A DNA stretch of 64,000 bases from Dyadobacter sediminis (GCF_005860765.1 NZ_VCEI01000032.1:28097-92096); one strand, 5' to 3'. Shown: positions 53,380 through 62,183, counted from the stretch's first letter. Notes: a model not told the origin generated them from the sequence alone. Numbers and translations are program-made.

Positions 53380-55379
53380 TGATTTTCCTTATTCCGCTGG
53401 CAATCTGGCTGAGTACCGTCAATTGTTATCTGGCTTTCTATAAAGATGCACTGCAATCGTTCCGACGTTCCTTATTAACTGCCGCGACCGGTATTTTTTT
53501 CTTTATTGCCGCGGCAACCGAGCTGCTCAGTGCTGTAAATCTGATCAATACGGTTTCTGTTTCCAGCGCATGGATCATTCTGAATGTCTTTTTAATCTTC
53601 TGGTACCAGAATTTAAAATCCAGACAAGAAGGTGAAATCTGGCAAACTGCCAGAAGCTGGGTTTTATCATCAAGAGCTTTCCTGAAAAACCTCGGCGCAC
53701 TTACGCAAGGAATCCTTTTTACGCTATCCGGAATTACATTCCTTGTAGCCGTTATAGCTCCGCCCAATAACATGGATGCGCTGAGTTATCATCTGAGCAG
53801 GTTAGGCTACTGGATACAAAACGGGAACGTGGAACATTATGCCTCGCATATTGAAAGGGCTATTTCGTTCAGCCCTTTTTCAGAATATATTCATTTGCAC
53901 ACTTTTCTGCTGCTTGGGAACGAACGTGTTTTTCAGCTGGTACAATGGCTTTGTCTGGCCGGAATTCTTGCTTATATCTCGTTATTGGTCGAACTATTTT
54001 CAGGAACACGTTCTGCCATGCGCATTGCACTTTGTTTTGCCGCTACCCTGCCGATTGTCGTGTTGGAATCCATGACAACGCAGAACGATCTTGTTGTTGC
54101 CTTTTTTATTCTTGCCTCTGCATTTTATGTTTTTGATTATGCAAAAAACCGCAGCCGTTCGGCATTGATTCTGCTTGTTCTTTCTGTTTCGCTGGGTATG
54201 ATGACCAAAGGGACTTTTGTTTTTTATGCCTTGCCTTTTGGTTTGTACCTGTTTTTCTTCATGTTTTTCAGGCAGGATCTGAGAAAGTCGCTTGCTTATG
54301 CAGTTGCATACCTGACTCTAGGTGTATTATGGATCAATATGCCATTCTGGCTCCGTACATACGAACTTTTCCAAACGCCAATCGGTACAGTGACTAACGG
54401 CAATAAAAACGATTTTGGCAATCCGGCCGGTTTTATATCATCTGTTTCCAAGCATACCTTTCTGCATCTCGGCTTCATATCGCCGCAAAACCGGTACAAT
54501 GCATTTATGGAAGCGCAGCTGAAAAGTATACACGAAGCGGTTGGCGTTCCGCTTCATGAATCCGGCTACGGCATGGATTTCAAGATGAACAAGCTGAATT
54601 TCAACGAGGATTTTGCGCATAACTTCATCGGCATGCTGCTCATACTGCTTTCGCTACCGTTGCTGCTTTTAACAAATATTTCCAGAAATGCCCGTTGGTA
54701 TGCAGGTCTGGCTTTTGCCAGTTTTCTTGTTTTTTGTCTTTTTATCAGTTATCAGGTTTATGGCTCACGACTTCACATTCCGTTTTTTCTGCTGATTTCG
54801 CCTGTTATCGGTTTGGTTTACAGTTCTGTTTTGAAATTCGTATTAACAAGATTTTTATTGATTATACTCTGGATCTGTGCGTTGCCATTTGCCTTGCTGA
54901 GCGTTACGCATCCGCTTTTATCCACCAGATGGTTTTTTGAAAAAATATTCCCGGTTATCAATTCGGGCTTTCATTTAAATATCAATACCGATAATCTTTT
55001 GAACTTAAAACAGGAAAGCATTCTTTATTCCAGTCCTGAAAAAATCATCTGGGGCGATAACTGGATTGAAATTCAATCACTTAAATATTTTGTCGATTCA
55101 TTGCAAGCCAGAAAAATCGGATTTGATTTTACAGAAGCAAGTCTGGATTATGGTTATCAATATATTTTGCGTGCTCCGGAAAGGCATTTTGAGCATATTG
55201 CCGTAAGAAATGCATCTTCAAAGCTGGAAAATCCGGCATTTGTTCCTGATTGCATCATTTCGGAGCACGATGAAGGCAGCGTATTTTCCTATCATGGGAA
55301 AATTTATTTCAAAAAATGGAGCGGCACTTTCAGATGGATCTATGTGCCTGAAAAGTATAATCAAACATTACCTAAATGA
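53376..55379 (+). CDS. GT39/ArnT-like multi-pass membrane protein
   Basis: 667 residues with about 11-13 hydrophobic segments and a soluble C-terminus (about 520-667). The first large periplasmic loop has APPNNMDALSYHLSRLGYWIQNGNVEHYASHIERAISFSPFSEYIHLHTFLL. MDALSYH..R..YWIQNGN fits the acidic loop that marks C-type membrane glycosyltransferases using polyprenyl-phosphate sugars. TTQNDLVVAFFILASAFYVFDYA is also typical. Its acceptor is unknown. It overlaps the importer ATPase and the following small gene by 4 nt each, which is odd for a glycosyltransferase and suggests it modifies a component of, or is co-regulated with, the importer. Confidence 0.72.
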   Translation: MMIFLIPLAIWLSTVNCYLAFYKDALQSFRRSLLTAATGIFFFIAAATELLSAVNLINTVSVSSAWIILNVFLIFWYQNLKSRQEGEIWQTARSWVLSSRAFLKNLGALTQGILFTLSGITFLVAVIAPPNNMDALSYHLSRLGYWIQNGNVEHYASHIERAISFSPFSEYIHLHTFLLLGNERVFQLVQWLCLAGILAYISLLVELFSGTRSAMRIALCFAATLPIVVLESMTTQNDLVVAFFILASAFYVFDYAKNRSRSALILLVLSVSLGMMTKGTFVFYALPFGLYLFFFMFFRQDLRKSLAYAVAYLTLGVLWINMPFWLRTYELFQTPIGTVTNGNKNDFGNPAGFISSVSKHTFLHLGFISPQNRYNAFMEAQLKSIHEAVGVPLHESGYGMDFKMNKLNFNEDFAHNFIGMLLILLSLPLLLLTNISRNARWYAGLAFASFLVFCLFISYQVYGSRLHIPFFLLISPVIGLVYSSVLKFVLTRFLLIILWICALPFALLSVTHPLLSTRWFFEKIFPVINSGFHLNINTDNLLNLKQESILYSSPEKIIWGDNWIEIQSLKYFVDSLQARKIGFDFTEASLDYGYQYILRAPERHFEHIAVRNASSKLENPAFVPDCIISEHDEGSVFSYHGKIYFKKWSGTFRWIYVPEKYNQTLPK

Positions 55380-55774
55380 ATAAAAAGTATATTTTCCTGA
55401 TCATACTGGCTGTTTTGGCCGGCTATATTATTTACGATTCCACTTCACAACCCAACGTGAATGATCTGAAAGGAAATTTTAAAGAAGTTTCCAGTTACCG
55501 GAATGCCAACAATACCGGCCCTATTATCCGGATTTATGCCGTTACAGTTGAAAATACGCCTTGGGAAGAAATGAGAAAATACGGTGATTTGATGCCATAC
55601 ACAAAATACGGAAGTACAAAAGTCTATTTCTTCGATCAAAGCAAAGCATTTCCTGAAAAAGTAGTCCCTGAAGAACAAAACTTTGATGCACGTTACGCTG
55701 CGAACTGCGTTGCCATGTATTCCAAAGATGCAAATGGCCAGGTTTCTTTTTCACGTTATCCATTTAAGAAATAG
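55376..55774 (+). CDS. Small single-span anchored protein, unknown
   Basis: 132 residues: an N-terminal hydrophobic anchor (YIFLIILAVLAGYIIYD, about residues 4-20) and a soluble domain rich in Tyr, Lys and Asn (FKEVSSYRNANNTGPIIRIYAVTVENTPWEEMRKYGDLMPYTKYGSTKVYFFDQ...YAANCVAMYSKDANGQ). I do not recognise a family. It is translationally coupled to the GT39-like gene (ATGA overlap) and ends the operon. The stop TAG is the first part of a TTAGC-type repeat cluster. Confidence 0.75.
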   Translation: MNKKYIFLIILAVLAGYIIYDSTSQPNVNDLKGNFKEVSSYRNANNTGPIIRIYAVTVENTPWEEMRKYGDLMPYTKYGSTKVYFFDQSKAFPEKVVPEEQNFDARYAANCVAMYSKDANGQVSFSRYPFKK

Positions 55775-55812
55775 CTGTTGGCCGTTAGCTTTTGGCTTTT
55801 AGCAATTAGATA
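55772..55812 (+). repeat. 3'-flanking TTAGC repeat cluster (copy 5)
   Basis: TAGCTGTTGGCCGTTAGC, then TTTTGGCTTTTAGCAATTAG, starts with the stop codon of the small anchored protein and reads in its sense. Same family as 2809, 21375 and 33185. Confidence 0.75.
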
Positions 55813-55891
55813 ATTCAGAAGAAACGACTTTACAACTACACTTTTTAAAATGGACCAAATCGTATTAGGATTTATAATTGGCTAACCCAGG

Positions 55892-55930
55892 AAATAATGG
55901 GAAACTGCTTGATTGTAGCTTCCCATTATT
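55892..55930. terminator. Hairpin between the importer operon and the orphan lipoprotein
   Basis: An 11-bp stem (AATAATGGGAA at 55893-55903 with 55920-55930) with a 16-nt loop lies between convergent genes. It has only weak T-runs, but its location suits termination of both. Confidence 0.6.
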
Positions 55931-55978
55931 GCTTTCTACTTCATCCTAGCAGGAATTTACCTTTTCAAGAATTTAGTA

Positions 55979-56872
55979 TTATTTCAAAGTGATTTTAGGT
56001 CTCTTATTTGAATAAGCTACATTTCCATAGACGATCGAACCATCTTGCAACTTCATATATGGACGATAGTACAATTGATAGTACTGGAAATCGATAGGTA
56101 TAGATAATAAGTTTCCCTGGGTATAACTTATATAACTACCAAGGCTCGGTTTGTAAGCATTTATTTTTTTATCTGCTATAGTCGGCTCAGGATTAATTGG
56201 CTCAGTCGCAGTTTTTTGGTAGCTTAATACAACTCCGTACTCAACAGCCGGGATGGTGCCTTGTTTGATGATACTTATATTCATACCATTCGCATCTACC
56301 GGATTTGCTTGTAATTTCCAAGGAAGAATAATCGGCGTTTGATCGAAATAATTAAGTACATTTCCATAAATGGTAGAACCATCTTCCAGAACAATGAAAG
56401 CTCGATAATATATATCTCGATATACGAATGGTTCTAATATTTTTATTTCACCAGTTTTGATTGGTTTGCTAGAAGGGTCGCTCGGGTCAAATTTTCCAAC
56501 GACATATTCTCTAACTAGGGGATCAGTAATCCGTTTAGGGTCTTTATTGACAGGTCCATTCATGTCCATTCTTGAACTTACAAGAAAACCCCAACTTATA
56601 GATTTTTTATAGTTAGGATCAATTTGATCAATGCTACCGTGTAAGGTATTTAGAGCATTTATTGAACCATGACTAAGACCACCGGTAACAATTTTAAATT
56701 CACTAGTTTGTGTTGCTGTTGGAAGCACGCCAACTCTTGCATTCGAGCTTTCATTAATGGCCGATTCCGGTGTCGGTGTTACTGCATCTTTGGAGCAGCT
56801 ACTCATGAAAACAAGGGTGGAAAAGCATGCGGCAGAAGCCATTAAAGACAGGTTTTTAGTAATCTTTACCAT
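55979..56872 (-). CDS. Orphan AT-rich lipoprotein with an internal duplication
   Basis: 297-residue lipoprotein: lipobox MSSC at about residues 23-26, followed by a Ser/Thr/Pro spacer. No family recognised. Two repeats are visible. Unit 1 runs from about residue 90 (ISWGFLVSSRMDM) to YYRAFIVLEDGSTIYGN near 175; unit 2 from about 210 (VEYGVVLSYQKTA) to YYRPYMKLQDGSIVYGN near 285. The closing Y-Y-R-x-[FY]-x-x-L-x-D-G-S-x-[IV]-Y-G-N motif resembles the end of surface beta-sandwich (FN3-like) repeats of this phylum. The gene is visibly richer in A+T than its neighbours and uses TTT/ATA-type codons freely, suggesting later acquisition. Confidence 0.75.
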   Translation of the reverse strand: MVKITKNLSLMASAACFSTLVFMSSCSKDAVTPTPESAINESSNARVGVLPTATQTSEFKIVTGGLSHGSINALNTLHGSIDQIDPNYKKSISWGFLVSSRMDMNGPVNKDPKRITDPLVREYVVGKFDPSDPSSKPIKTGEIKILEPFVYRDIYYRAFIVLEDGSTIYGNVLNYFDQTPIILPWKLQANPVDANGMNISIIKQGTIPAVEYGVVLSYQKTATEPINPEPTIADKKINAYKPSLGSYISYTQGNLLSIPIDFQYYQLYYRPYMKLQDGSIVYGNVAYSNKRPKITLK

Positions 56873-57207
56873 TGTGATAAATTAAGTTTTGTGAATGAAT
56901 AAGTTTAACTGGCTCCAAGCAAGTGAATTCTCCATTTCATCGCAAGAGGCTTATACCCAGCGGGAATTATCAATGAGCAGAAGGCAAGGATACGCTTGCC
57001 AAGGGAAATTTAACAGACGGAGCGTTTGATTTACTGGCCGGCAAGGTTATTTGTAGTTCTGGTTTCTTGTTCTGAAAGTACCAAAACGCTTTAAACAGTC
57101 AGTAAAATGAATATTTAATGAAGAGCTCGTTCAAGAACTGATAATCTCAGTTAACTTTAAGCCATTACTGATCCGAATTTAGTGTCATTTTTATCTTATA
57201 ACTGTAA
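56873..57207. other. Gene-free spacer with a possible degenerate coding fragment
   Basis: 335 bp between the orphan lipoprotein and the NTF2-like gene. From about 56974 to 57075 one plus-strand frame stays open after a TGA and reads AEGKDTLAKGNLTDGAFDLL, followed by AGKVICSSGFLF, with codon use like real genes here but no start codon. It may be a leftover of a deleted gene. No promoter, tRNA or terminator is evident. Confidence 0.3.
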
Positions 57208-57621
57208 ATGAGTTCATTAGAAATCGTCAAGCAATATTATACAAGTTTTAACCAGAAAAACTGGAACGGCATGCTTGCTTTGCTCCATCCGGAAGTAAGG
57301 CATGAAGCCAATCAGGGCGACGTGCGGATCGGTACCGGGAAATTCACTGAGTTTCTCCAGAAAATGGATGAATCCTATGAAGAAACCCTGACGGATATGG
57401 TTTTTTTTACCGAACCTGCGGATAGCCGCGTTGCCGTTGAATTTGTGGTAAACGGAATTTATAAAAAAGGAGAAGAAGGCCTGCCGGAAGCGTACGGTCA
57501 AACTTACGTGCTTCCTGCCGCCGCTTTTCTGGAACTAAAAGAAGGAAAAATAAGCCGTGTAACTACATATTATAACTTGCCGCTCTGGATCGAGCTGGTT
57601 TCCAAACCAAGAAATGACTGA
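57208..57621 (+). CDS. NTF2-like (SnoaL/ketosteroid-isomerase-type) protein
   Basis: 137-residue cone-shaped alpha+beta protein: SSLEIVKQYYTSFNQKNWNGMLALLHPEVRHEANQGDVRIGTGKFTEFLQKMDESYEE at the N-terminus, then VVNGIYKKGEEGLPEAYGQTYVLPAAAFLELKEGKISRVTTYYNLPLW. The fold family includes isomerases, hydratases and pure binding proteins, so no reaction is assigned. It overlaps the GNAT gene by 8 nt and leads the three-gene run ending in a nitrilase. Confidence 0.87.
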   Translation: MSSLEIVKQYYTSFNQKNWNGMLALLHPEVRHEANQGDVRIGTGKFTEFLQKMDESYEETLTDMVFFTEPADSRVAVEFVVNGIYKKGEEGLPEAYGQTYVLPAAAFLELKEGKISRVTTYYNLPLWIELVSKPRND

Positions 57622-58210
57622 AAAACTGACTTACATACAAAAAAAAGGTGCTGAAATCGAATCAGTTTTCGATGATCTGGCTTCATTGCGGATAGCGGTT
57701 TTCCGTGAATTTCCTTATTTGTATGAGGGATCAAAGGAATATGAAAAAGAGTACCTGAAAACGTATACGCAGTCTGAAAGATCTTTTTTGTTTGCGGTTT
57801 ATGACGGTAAAGAAATGGTCGGGGCAACAACCTGTATTCCGTTAAAAGACGAAACAGCGGAAATTTCGGAACCCTTTACGGAAACGGGTTTTGACGTTAA
57901 CGCTGTTTTTTACTTTGGCGAAAGTATTTTGTTACCTGAGTACCGTGGAATAGGACTCGGAAACCGCTTTTTTGATGAACGGGAAGCACATGCACAAAGT
58001 TTTGAGGAATATAAAATGTGCTGTTTCTGTTCGGTGGAACGAGATGAAAACCACCCTTTGAAACCCGCAGATTACCGTTCTAATGATATTTTCTGGAAAA
58101 AGCGCGGTTACATAAATGTCCCCGGAATCCATGCAGCAATGGAATGGCCCGATATCGGAGAAGCAGTTTCTACTTCCAAAAAAATGACTTTCTGGATTAA
58201 ACATATTTAA
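57614..58210 (+). CDS. GNAT family N-acetyltransferase, nitrilase-associated
   Basis: 198-residue acetyltransferase. The acetyl-CoA loop is seen in FYFGESILLPEYRGIGLGNRFFDEREAHAQSF (R-G-I-G-L-G). EFPYLYEGSKEYEKEYLKTY lies near the N-terminus and WKKRGYINVPGIHAAMEW near the end. This subtype is often found next to, or fused with, a carbon-nitrogen hydrolase in other genomes, and here the nitrilase starts 4 nt after its stop. The pair may acylate and deamidate or hydrolyse one substrate; that is inference. Confidence 0.87.
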   Translation: MTEKLTYIQKKGAEIESVFDDLASLRIAVFREFPYLYEGSKEYEKEYLKTYTQSERSFLFAVYDGKEMVGATTCIPLKDETAEISEPFTETGFDVNAVFYFGESILLPEYRGIGLGNRFFDEREAHAQSFEEYKMCCFCSVERDENHPLKPADYRSNDIFWKKRGYINVPGIHAAMEWPDIGEAVSTSKKMTFWIKHI

Positions 58211-58214
58211 AAGC

Positions 58215-59114
58215 ATGAGCGTAACAATTGCATCCGCACAATACCCGATTACGGCCCACAACGGTTTTGGCCAATGGCGGCGGCATGTGGAACGATGGGT
58301 TGCCGGAGCAGCTGAAAAAAATGCGGAGCTGCTGCTTTTTCCGGAATACGGAGCCATGGAGCTTGTCAGTATTTTTTCCGGTGAGATCAGAAAAGATATT
58401 CGCCGGCAAGTGTTGGAAATGGATTCCCTCAAAGCAGACTTTTGCCTGACATTTGAACAACTTGCAAAAAAATACAATGTCATTATTGTTGCGCCGAGCA
58501 TTCCGGTTATTGAACAAGGTAAAAACATCAACCGCGTTTACGTTTTTTCGCCTTCCGGTCTGGCCGGATATCAGGATAAATTTTTCATGACGCGTTTTGA
58601 AAAGGAGGAATGGGGCATTCAGAGCGCAGACAAAGTGCTTTCGGTATTTGAAGCATCCTGGGGAAAGTTCGGCGTCCAGATTTGCTACGATATGGAATTT
58701 GCACTGGGCTCACGCCTGCTGAGTGCGGAAGGCGCTTCGCTGATCCTTGCGCCCAGCTGTACGGAAACCATTCGCGGCGCTACACGGGTTCATGTCGGCG
58801 CACGTGCCCGTGCGTTGGAAAATCAGGTTTATACGGTGGTTTCCCAAACGGTCGGAGAAGCGTACTGGTCGCCGGCAGTGGATGTTAATTATGGTTATGC
58901 TGCATTTTATTCAACGCCTGACAAAGGCATGCCCGAAGAAGGAATTATTTCCAGTATGACACCTCAAAAGGAAGACTGGCTTGTACAGGAACTTGACTTT
59001 GACAAAATCGAAGAAGTCAGAGAGGACGGGCATGTGTTCAACTTCAAAGATCACGATGCTATAACAGCCGGACTGGAAATGGAACAGATTACAATGATTG
59101 ATATAAAATTGTAA
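58215..59114 (+). CDS. Carbon-nitrogen hydrolase (nitrilase superfamily)
   Basis: 299-residue hydrolase with the full catalytic set: Glu44 in LLLFPEYGAMEL, Lys122 in GYQDKFFMTRFEKEEWG and Cys157 in GVQICYDMEFALGSR. Members hydrolyse amides, nitriles or carbamoyl groups. The R-F-E-x-E-E-W-G motif is characteristic of the GNAT-associated branch. Last gene of the NTF2-GNAT-nitrilase operon; the terminator's left arm is inside its final codons. Confidence 0.92.
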   Translation: MSVTIASAQYPITAHNGFGQWRRHVERWVAGAAEKNAELLLFPEYGAMELVSIFSGEIRKDIRRQVLEMDSLKADFCLTFEQLAKKYNVIIVAPSIPVIEQGKNINRVYVFSPSGLAGYQDKFFMTRFEKEEWGIQSADKVLSVFEASWGKFGVQICYDMEFALGSRLLSAEGASLILAPSCTETIRGATRVHVGARARALENQVYTVVSQTVGEAYWSPAVDVNYGYAAFYSTPDKGMPEEGIISSMTPQKEDWLVQELDFDKIEEVREDGHVFNFKDHDAITAGLEMEQITMIDIKL

Positions 59115-59136
59115 GCATTTCCAGTCCGGATTTTTT
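59068..59136 (+). terminator. Intrinsic terminator whose left arm is inside the nitrilase CDS
   Basis: A perfect 14-bp stem, CCGGACTGGAAATG (59068-59081) with 59116-59129, has a 34-nt loop and is followed by ATTTTTT. The left arm encodes part of the nitrilase C-terminus, so ribosomes finishing the gene would mask it. Confidence 0.75.
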
Positions 59137-59154
59137 AAGCGAAGCCTTTTTAAT

Positions 59155-60921
59155 TTATTTTTTCAATACTCTGTTGATGTCGTCTACGGTAACCCGGTCG
59201 GGCGTGTTTCCAAAATTCTGTCTGACGAAAGTCAGCAGCTGTGCCATTTCTTCGGGTTTGAGAAAATCATGTTTAGGCATAAGGTCGTTATACGGTTTTC
59301 CCTTTACCTGAATCGGACCTTCCAGTCCTTTTGCAACCACTTCAATCAACCTTCTTTTATTTCCTGAAACCCATTCGGAACCGGCAAGCGGCGGAAAACG
59401 GCTTCCGTCGCCAAGGCCATTCCGCTGATGACAAGGCGTGCAGTAAGTATTGTAAATGCGCTGGCCTGCAACTTTGGTTTTCATGTCCAGATTATCCGCT
59501 GCTTCGTCGGGCGTTCTGATATGCGCCATTAATTTGTGCTTTTCCATCGCAGCAAGTTGCTGAGCACCAAAGTTCTTTTTGTCCCCTTTATACATAATCC
59601 GCCATATTTTGCCTTTTACGGAATCTGTGATGTAGAGCGATCCGTCCGGGCCTTCTGCAAGTCCCATCGGCCTGAATTTGGCATCACTAACATTAATAAT
59701 CGGGTCAATGCCTGCAAATCCATCGGCAAATACTTCCCATTCTCCAGATGCAACGCCATTTTTGAAAGGCACGAAGGCAACAAAATAGCCGGCCTGCGGA
59801 TACGGTCCCCGGTTTGTAGAACCGTGAAAGGCAATGAAAGCACCATTTTTATACCTTTCCGGAAACAAGTTACCCTGATAAAACAACACATCATTGGGTG
59901 CCCAGTGGCCCGGAAATCCGATAATCGGCTTCTGGTATTTGCTTCCTTCGCCTTCCTTCCTGCCGTCTCCGCCATATTCCGGATTAAGCATTTTCTTCCC
60001 TTTTATCTGATCATAGTAATAGTACGGCCAGCCGATATTGGAACCCTGCTCTAACTTCACAAACTCCTCCGAAGGAAGTACCGCGCTTTGCCACGATGAA
60101 AACAGATCCGGAAATAAAAGGTGCAGATTATCCCTTCCGTGCACAACGGCATACAGGCTTTCATCAGCCAGATTCCACCTCATACCCACAATGCTTCTCA
60201 GTCCGGTCGCAAACAAGGTGCCGTCTTTTTGCGTCTGATCGAGCTTGTCGGCACTGAATTTCCATACGCCTCCATGCTTTTCCAGGTCCGGACAAGGATT
60301 CTGGCCTTTGCTTCCCGGCTGTCCGCCCGGAGAATTTACCATATCCTGACAAGCATCTGAAGGCGCTCCGAAAGGTACATACATATTGCCTTTGCTGTCG
60401 AAAGCCATGGGTTTTGTAATATGCCAGTGTGCGCCGTGTTCGTGATCATCTTTCAGGATCATTTCTGTTTTTTCATCAGGCAAAAGCTGGCCGGGAATGA
60501 GTTTGCTGCGGTAAACAGCCAGTGACGAACTGTAATAAAGGTATCCGTTTCGGATTGTAATGCCGTTGGCGAGGCTGCTGTGATCTTTGTAATTGCCGAA
60601 ATTTTTGATAATATCCGCTTTTCCGTCGTTGTTCGTATCCCGTAAAGCCACTGTTCCGCCTTGCTGGCCATTTCCATAATACCGCAGTTTCACATAAATG
60701 TCACCGTTGGAATTTACCGCAATATGGCGGGCAAGTCCGGTGCTGTCGGCTACAACAACGGTTTTAAACCCGTCCGGCGTTGTAAGTCCGCCGTTATCCG
60801 GGTCACCGGCCGGAAGTATGTTTTTGACTGACTGATGTGCGCCGGTTGTCAGAAATGCTATGATTCCGAAGCACAATAATTTATTCAAAAGCCTTGGTTT
60901 GAGTTTATAAAGACGAGCCAT
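59155..60921 (-). CDS. Secreted sorbosone-dehydrogenase-like beta-propeller fused to cytochrome c
   Basis: 588 residues. A signal anchor/peptide (LLCFGIIAFLTTGAHQS) leads into a six-bladed PQQ-dependent sugar-dehydrogenase-like propeller (about 40-465: TTPDGFKTVVVADSTGLARHIAVNSNGDIYVKLR, ATGLRSIVGMRWN, GSNIGWPYYYYDQ, LAEGPDGSLYITDSVKGKIWRI). A C-terminal cytochrome c domain follows (about 480-588) with the haem site C-T-P-C-H near 494-498 and a distal Met in the DLMPKHDFL region. It probably oxidises a sugar or aldose in the periplasm and passes electrons to the respiratory chain. Last in an operon with two amidohydrolases (2-nt gap). Confidence 0.88.
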   Translation of the reverse strand: MARLYKLKPRLLNKLLCFGIIAFLTTGAHQSVKNILPAGDPDNGGLTTPDGFKTVVVADSTGLARHIAVNSNGDIYVKLRYYGNGQQGGTVALRDTNNDGKADIIKNFGNYKDHSSLANGITIRNGYLYYSSSLAVYRSKLIPGQLLPDEKTEMILKDDHEHGAHWHITKPMAFDSKGNMYVPFGAPSDACQDMVNSPGGQPGSKGQNPCPDLEKHGGVWKFSADKLDQTQKDGTLFATGLRSIVGMRWNLADESLYAVVHGRDNLHLLFPDLFSSWQSAVLPSEEFVKLEQGSNIGWPYYYYDQIKGKKMLNPEYGGDGRKEGEGSKYQKPIIGFPGHWAPNDVLFYQGNLFPERYKNGAFIAFHGSTNRGPYPQAGYFVAFVPFKNGVASGEWEVFADGFAGIDPIINVSDAKFRPMGLAEGPDGSLYITDSVKGKIWRIMYKGDKKNFGAQQLAAMEKHKLMAHIRTPDEAADNLDMKTKVAGQRIYNTYCTPCHQRNGLGDGSRFPPLAGSEWVSGNKRRLIEVVAKGLEGPIQVKGKPYNDLMPKHDFLKPEEMAQLLTFVRQNFGNTPDRVTVDDINRVLKK

Positions 60922-60923
60922 AT

Positions 60924-62183
60924 TTATTGTTCCGGTTTTTTAGCACTTAATCCATTCAGGTCCCACACGATTTTGCCTGCTCTTATTGTCATTTCTGTTT
61001 CCAGTTTTTTATTCCCATGAATGCTTTTTCCCGCAGAATCCATAAATCCGAATTGTCCCTTTCTGATACTGAAGATGACCAGATCCGCCGGATTTCCTTC
61101 TTTCAGATTTCCCAGATCGCTATGTCTGATTGCCCTGGCGGCATTCCATGAAGCCGTCTGGACAACCTCTTCGAGCGTCATTCCGAGTGCCATAAATTTG
61201 GACATTACATTCGTCATATCTTTCATGGCCGAGTTCATGCTGAAACGGTGCAAATCAGTTCCGAAGGAATTTGGGAAAAATCCCTGACTTACTGCCGGAG
61301 CCGCCTGATCAAACCAGAATCCTGCGCCGCCATGTCCGAGATCAAACAAAATGCCTTTTTTTCTGGCATCAAGCACAAACGATCTTACTTTGCCGTCTTC
61401 GCCAATGATTGGCATTCTTTCCGAAATGTTTTCAAAAGTATGCGTGATGATATCTCCGGGCCGCATTCTGGAAAGTTGTTCCTGAAGAGTATACTGTGGC
61501 AAATGACATTCAACAAATAAAGGCTTGCCTGCTTTTCCAGCAGCATTCAGCGCCGTTTCAAACGGCATCCATTCCTTGCCATTGTAATGCCCGATTTTCA
61601 CACCGGCAATGATTTCAGGAAATTGCCGGATCATTTTTGCAGTTGAATCTGCATCCATATCCTCTGTATTTTCTTCCCGTTCAGCGCCGGTCATTCCTTC
61701 GCCGGCAATGTTCAGGAAAGCAAGAATTCTTGTCCTGGATTGATCAATAACCTGTTTTTTAAATAAAGGAAAACTTCGCCAACCGGACGTGCCTGCGTCT
61801 ACAACCGTCGTCACACCCGAACGAAAAGTAAAATCGTCCGGCGAAACACTGTTGACGCCATTTGCAAAAAGGCCCGCTTGTGTGCCTACAAAAACATGTG
61901 TATGGATGTCAATAAAACCCGGGCTGACATACAAACCTTTTGCATTGATCACTTTTTCAGAAGAATCCTTTATTGTAACGGCTATTCTGGCAATCGTTCC
62001 TTTGCTTACCGCAATATCCATGATACGGTTTATGCCATTTGCAGGATCAATAACGTGACCGCCTTTGATGATCAGTTCATATTTCTGAGCAAATAAGCTA
62101 TTGCTTAAAAACAGAAAAATGGCCACAGTAATCCGTCGTCTTTTCAAGAAAAAACAAAGAAGATTTTTATAGACCGCTTTCAT
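60924..62183 (-). CDS. Secreted amidohydrolase/deacetylase-family metallohydrolase, copy A
   Basis: 419 residues with an N-terminal hydrophobic signal (ITVAIFLFLSNSLFAQ). Amidohydrolase-superfamily TIM barrel: PGFIDIHTHVFVG (HxH), GVKIGHY (carbamylated Lys), ITHTFEN (His) and GTDLHRFSM (catalytic Asp). After the Lys strand, where relatives in this group carry V-D or V-H, this copy reads FVECHLPQ, a Glu with a His two residues on. The family includes D-aminoacylases, dihydroorotase-like enzymes and acetyl-amino-acid esterases/deacetylases; substrate unknown. Its start abuts the stop of the upstream paralogue with no gap. Confidence 0.9.
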   Translation of the reverse strand: MKAVYKNLLCFFLKRRRITVAIFLFLSNSLFAQKYELIIKGGHVIDPANGINRIMDIAVSKGTIARIAVTIKDSSEKVINAKGLYVSPGFIDIHTHVFVGTQAGLFANGVNSVSPDDFTFRSGVTTVVDAGTSGWRSFPLFKKQVIDQSRTRILAFLNIAGEGMTGAEREENTEDMDADSTAKMIRQFPEIIAGVKIGHYNGKEWMPFETALNAAGKAGKPLFVECHLPQYTLQEQLSRMRPGDIITHTFENISERMPIIGEDGKVRSFVLDARKKGILFDLGHGGAGFWFDQAAPAVSQGFFPNSFGTDLHRFSMNSAMKDMTNVMSKFMALGMTLEEVVQTASWNAARAIRHSDLGNLKEGNPADLVIFSIRKGQFGFMDSAGKSIHGNKKLETEMTIRAGKIVWDLNGLSAKKPEQ

